From contig CACABO010000004.1 in assembly GCA_902530745.1 (NCBI GenBank), positions 62,001-126,000 on the forward strand: 64,000 nucleotides of DNA. Direction: 5' to 3'. Below, in pieces: positions 63,832-64,000 of this stretch; position 1 is the stretch's first letter; each line of letters opens with the position of its first letter. A program made the position numbers and the translations under genes. Below the pieces are notes generated by a model that worked only from the letters and a program-made list of their open reading frames with translations, searched no databases and was not told where the DNA came from. The stretch is from an uncultured Alphaproteobacteria bacterium. GTDB lineage: Bacteria; Pseudomonadota; Alphaproteobacteria; HIMB59.

Positions 63832-64000
63832 ATGCGCATAAATATTGAAATTGGTGATATTGAAGCATTTATTGAATTAACTGAGACTAACTCTTTTGCT
63901 AAAGCTGCAAATAATTTAAATTTATCTCAACCCGCTCTTTCAAGAAGAATTCAAAAGTTAGAGCACGAATTAGGAACTACTCTATTTGATAGGACCACTA
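63832..64000 (+). CDS. LysR-type transcriptional regulator, N-terminal fragment (continues past window)
   Basis: 56 residues of a winged helix-turn-helix: IGDIEAFIELTETNSFAKAA, then LNLSQPALSRRIQKLEHEL and GTTLFDRTT, the LysR signature. The rest lies outside the window. It follows glpK on the same strand, so it may regulate glycerol genes, but nothing in the sequence proves that. Confidence 0.9.
   Translation, partial: MRINIEIGDIEAFIELTETNSFAKAANNLNLSQPALSRRIQKLEHELGTTLFDRTT

Overview
The window looks like a piece of chromosome from a free-living, streamlined, AT-rich alphaproteobacterium, probably a marine plankton lineage of the SAR11 / HIMB59 / AEGEAN-169 kind. This rests on the very AT-rich composition, near-zero intergenic spacing with many overlapping gene ends, frequent TTG starts, the gene orders priA-atpHAGDC, rplU-rpmA-obgE-proBA-nadD-rsfS-ctpA-rppH and rpmH-rnpA-yidD-yidC-engB, and alphaproteobacterial families (Irr-like Fur, DUF1192, IalB). 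The species assignment is an inference.

Layout. 1-6 kb: 3' part of katG, a divergent trpF, and a leftward folate operon (pabB-pabA-pabC-folP-folB-folK). 6-11.3 kb: metal homeostasis, with a ferric-iron binding protein, an Irr-like regulator, and znuA divergent from znuC-znuB-zur around a near-perfect Zur-type palindrome. 11.3-18.5 kb: ribosomal proteins, obgE, proline biosynthesis, NAD, ribosome silencing, a carboxy-terminal protease and rppH. 18.5-26.5 kb: F1 ATP synthase, priA, xerC. 26.5-30.6 kb: sulfate activation (cysQ, an N-terminally extended cysD, cysNC). 30.6-39.4 kb: small conserved genes, then an accessory zone ending at tRNA-Arg(ACG). 39.4-46.4 kb: panC, rpmH-rnpA-yidD-yidC-engB, dapD-dapE, a peroxiredoxin. 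46.4-54 kb: glycosyltransferase, truA-fmt-def, recR-ybaB-dnaX, the 4.5S SRP RNA, pheA, kdsB. 54-64 kb: cytochrome c, AmpG-like permease, an IalB protein, a phosphoesterase, small proteins, and glycerol-3-phosphate metabolism (gpsA, glpD, glpK) followed by the start of a LysR-type regulator.

The most striking structure is at 36.06-39.38 kb. An intact tRNA-Arg gene is preceded by two copies of its first 39 bases, each with the same upstream promoter-like sequence. The intervals between them (1144 and 2025 bp) behave like stacked integrated elements. Each is bounded inside both ends by a direct-repeat pair of an about 8-base CCCGTA-type motif with an exact 11-base period, at nearly fixed distances from the tRNA sequence, and each element has its own motif version. 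Each carries a secreted-protein gene starting at its right end, and no recombinase is encoded. This suggests small non-autonomous tRNA-targeted cargo elements that supply a new promoter and tRNA 5' half when they insert.

Other notable points are a cysD with about 195 extra N-terminal residues, a PIAGT-type PabB paired with a PabA whose catalytic Glu is Asp, an A10 slippery run after domain III of dnaX that gives a stop in the -1 frame, a glycosyltransferase that appears to start at ATT, a degenerate ProA-like protein beside proA, and a perfectly duplicated 90-bp His/Asp-rich repeat in znuA.
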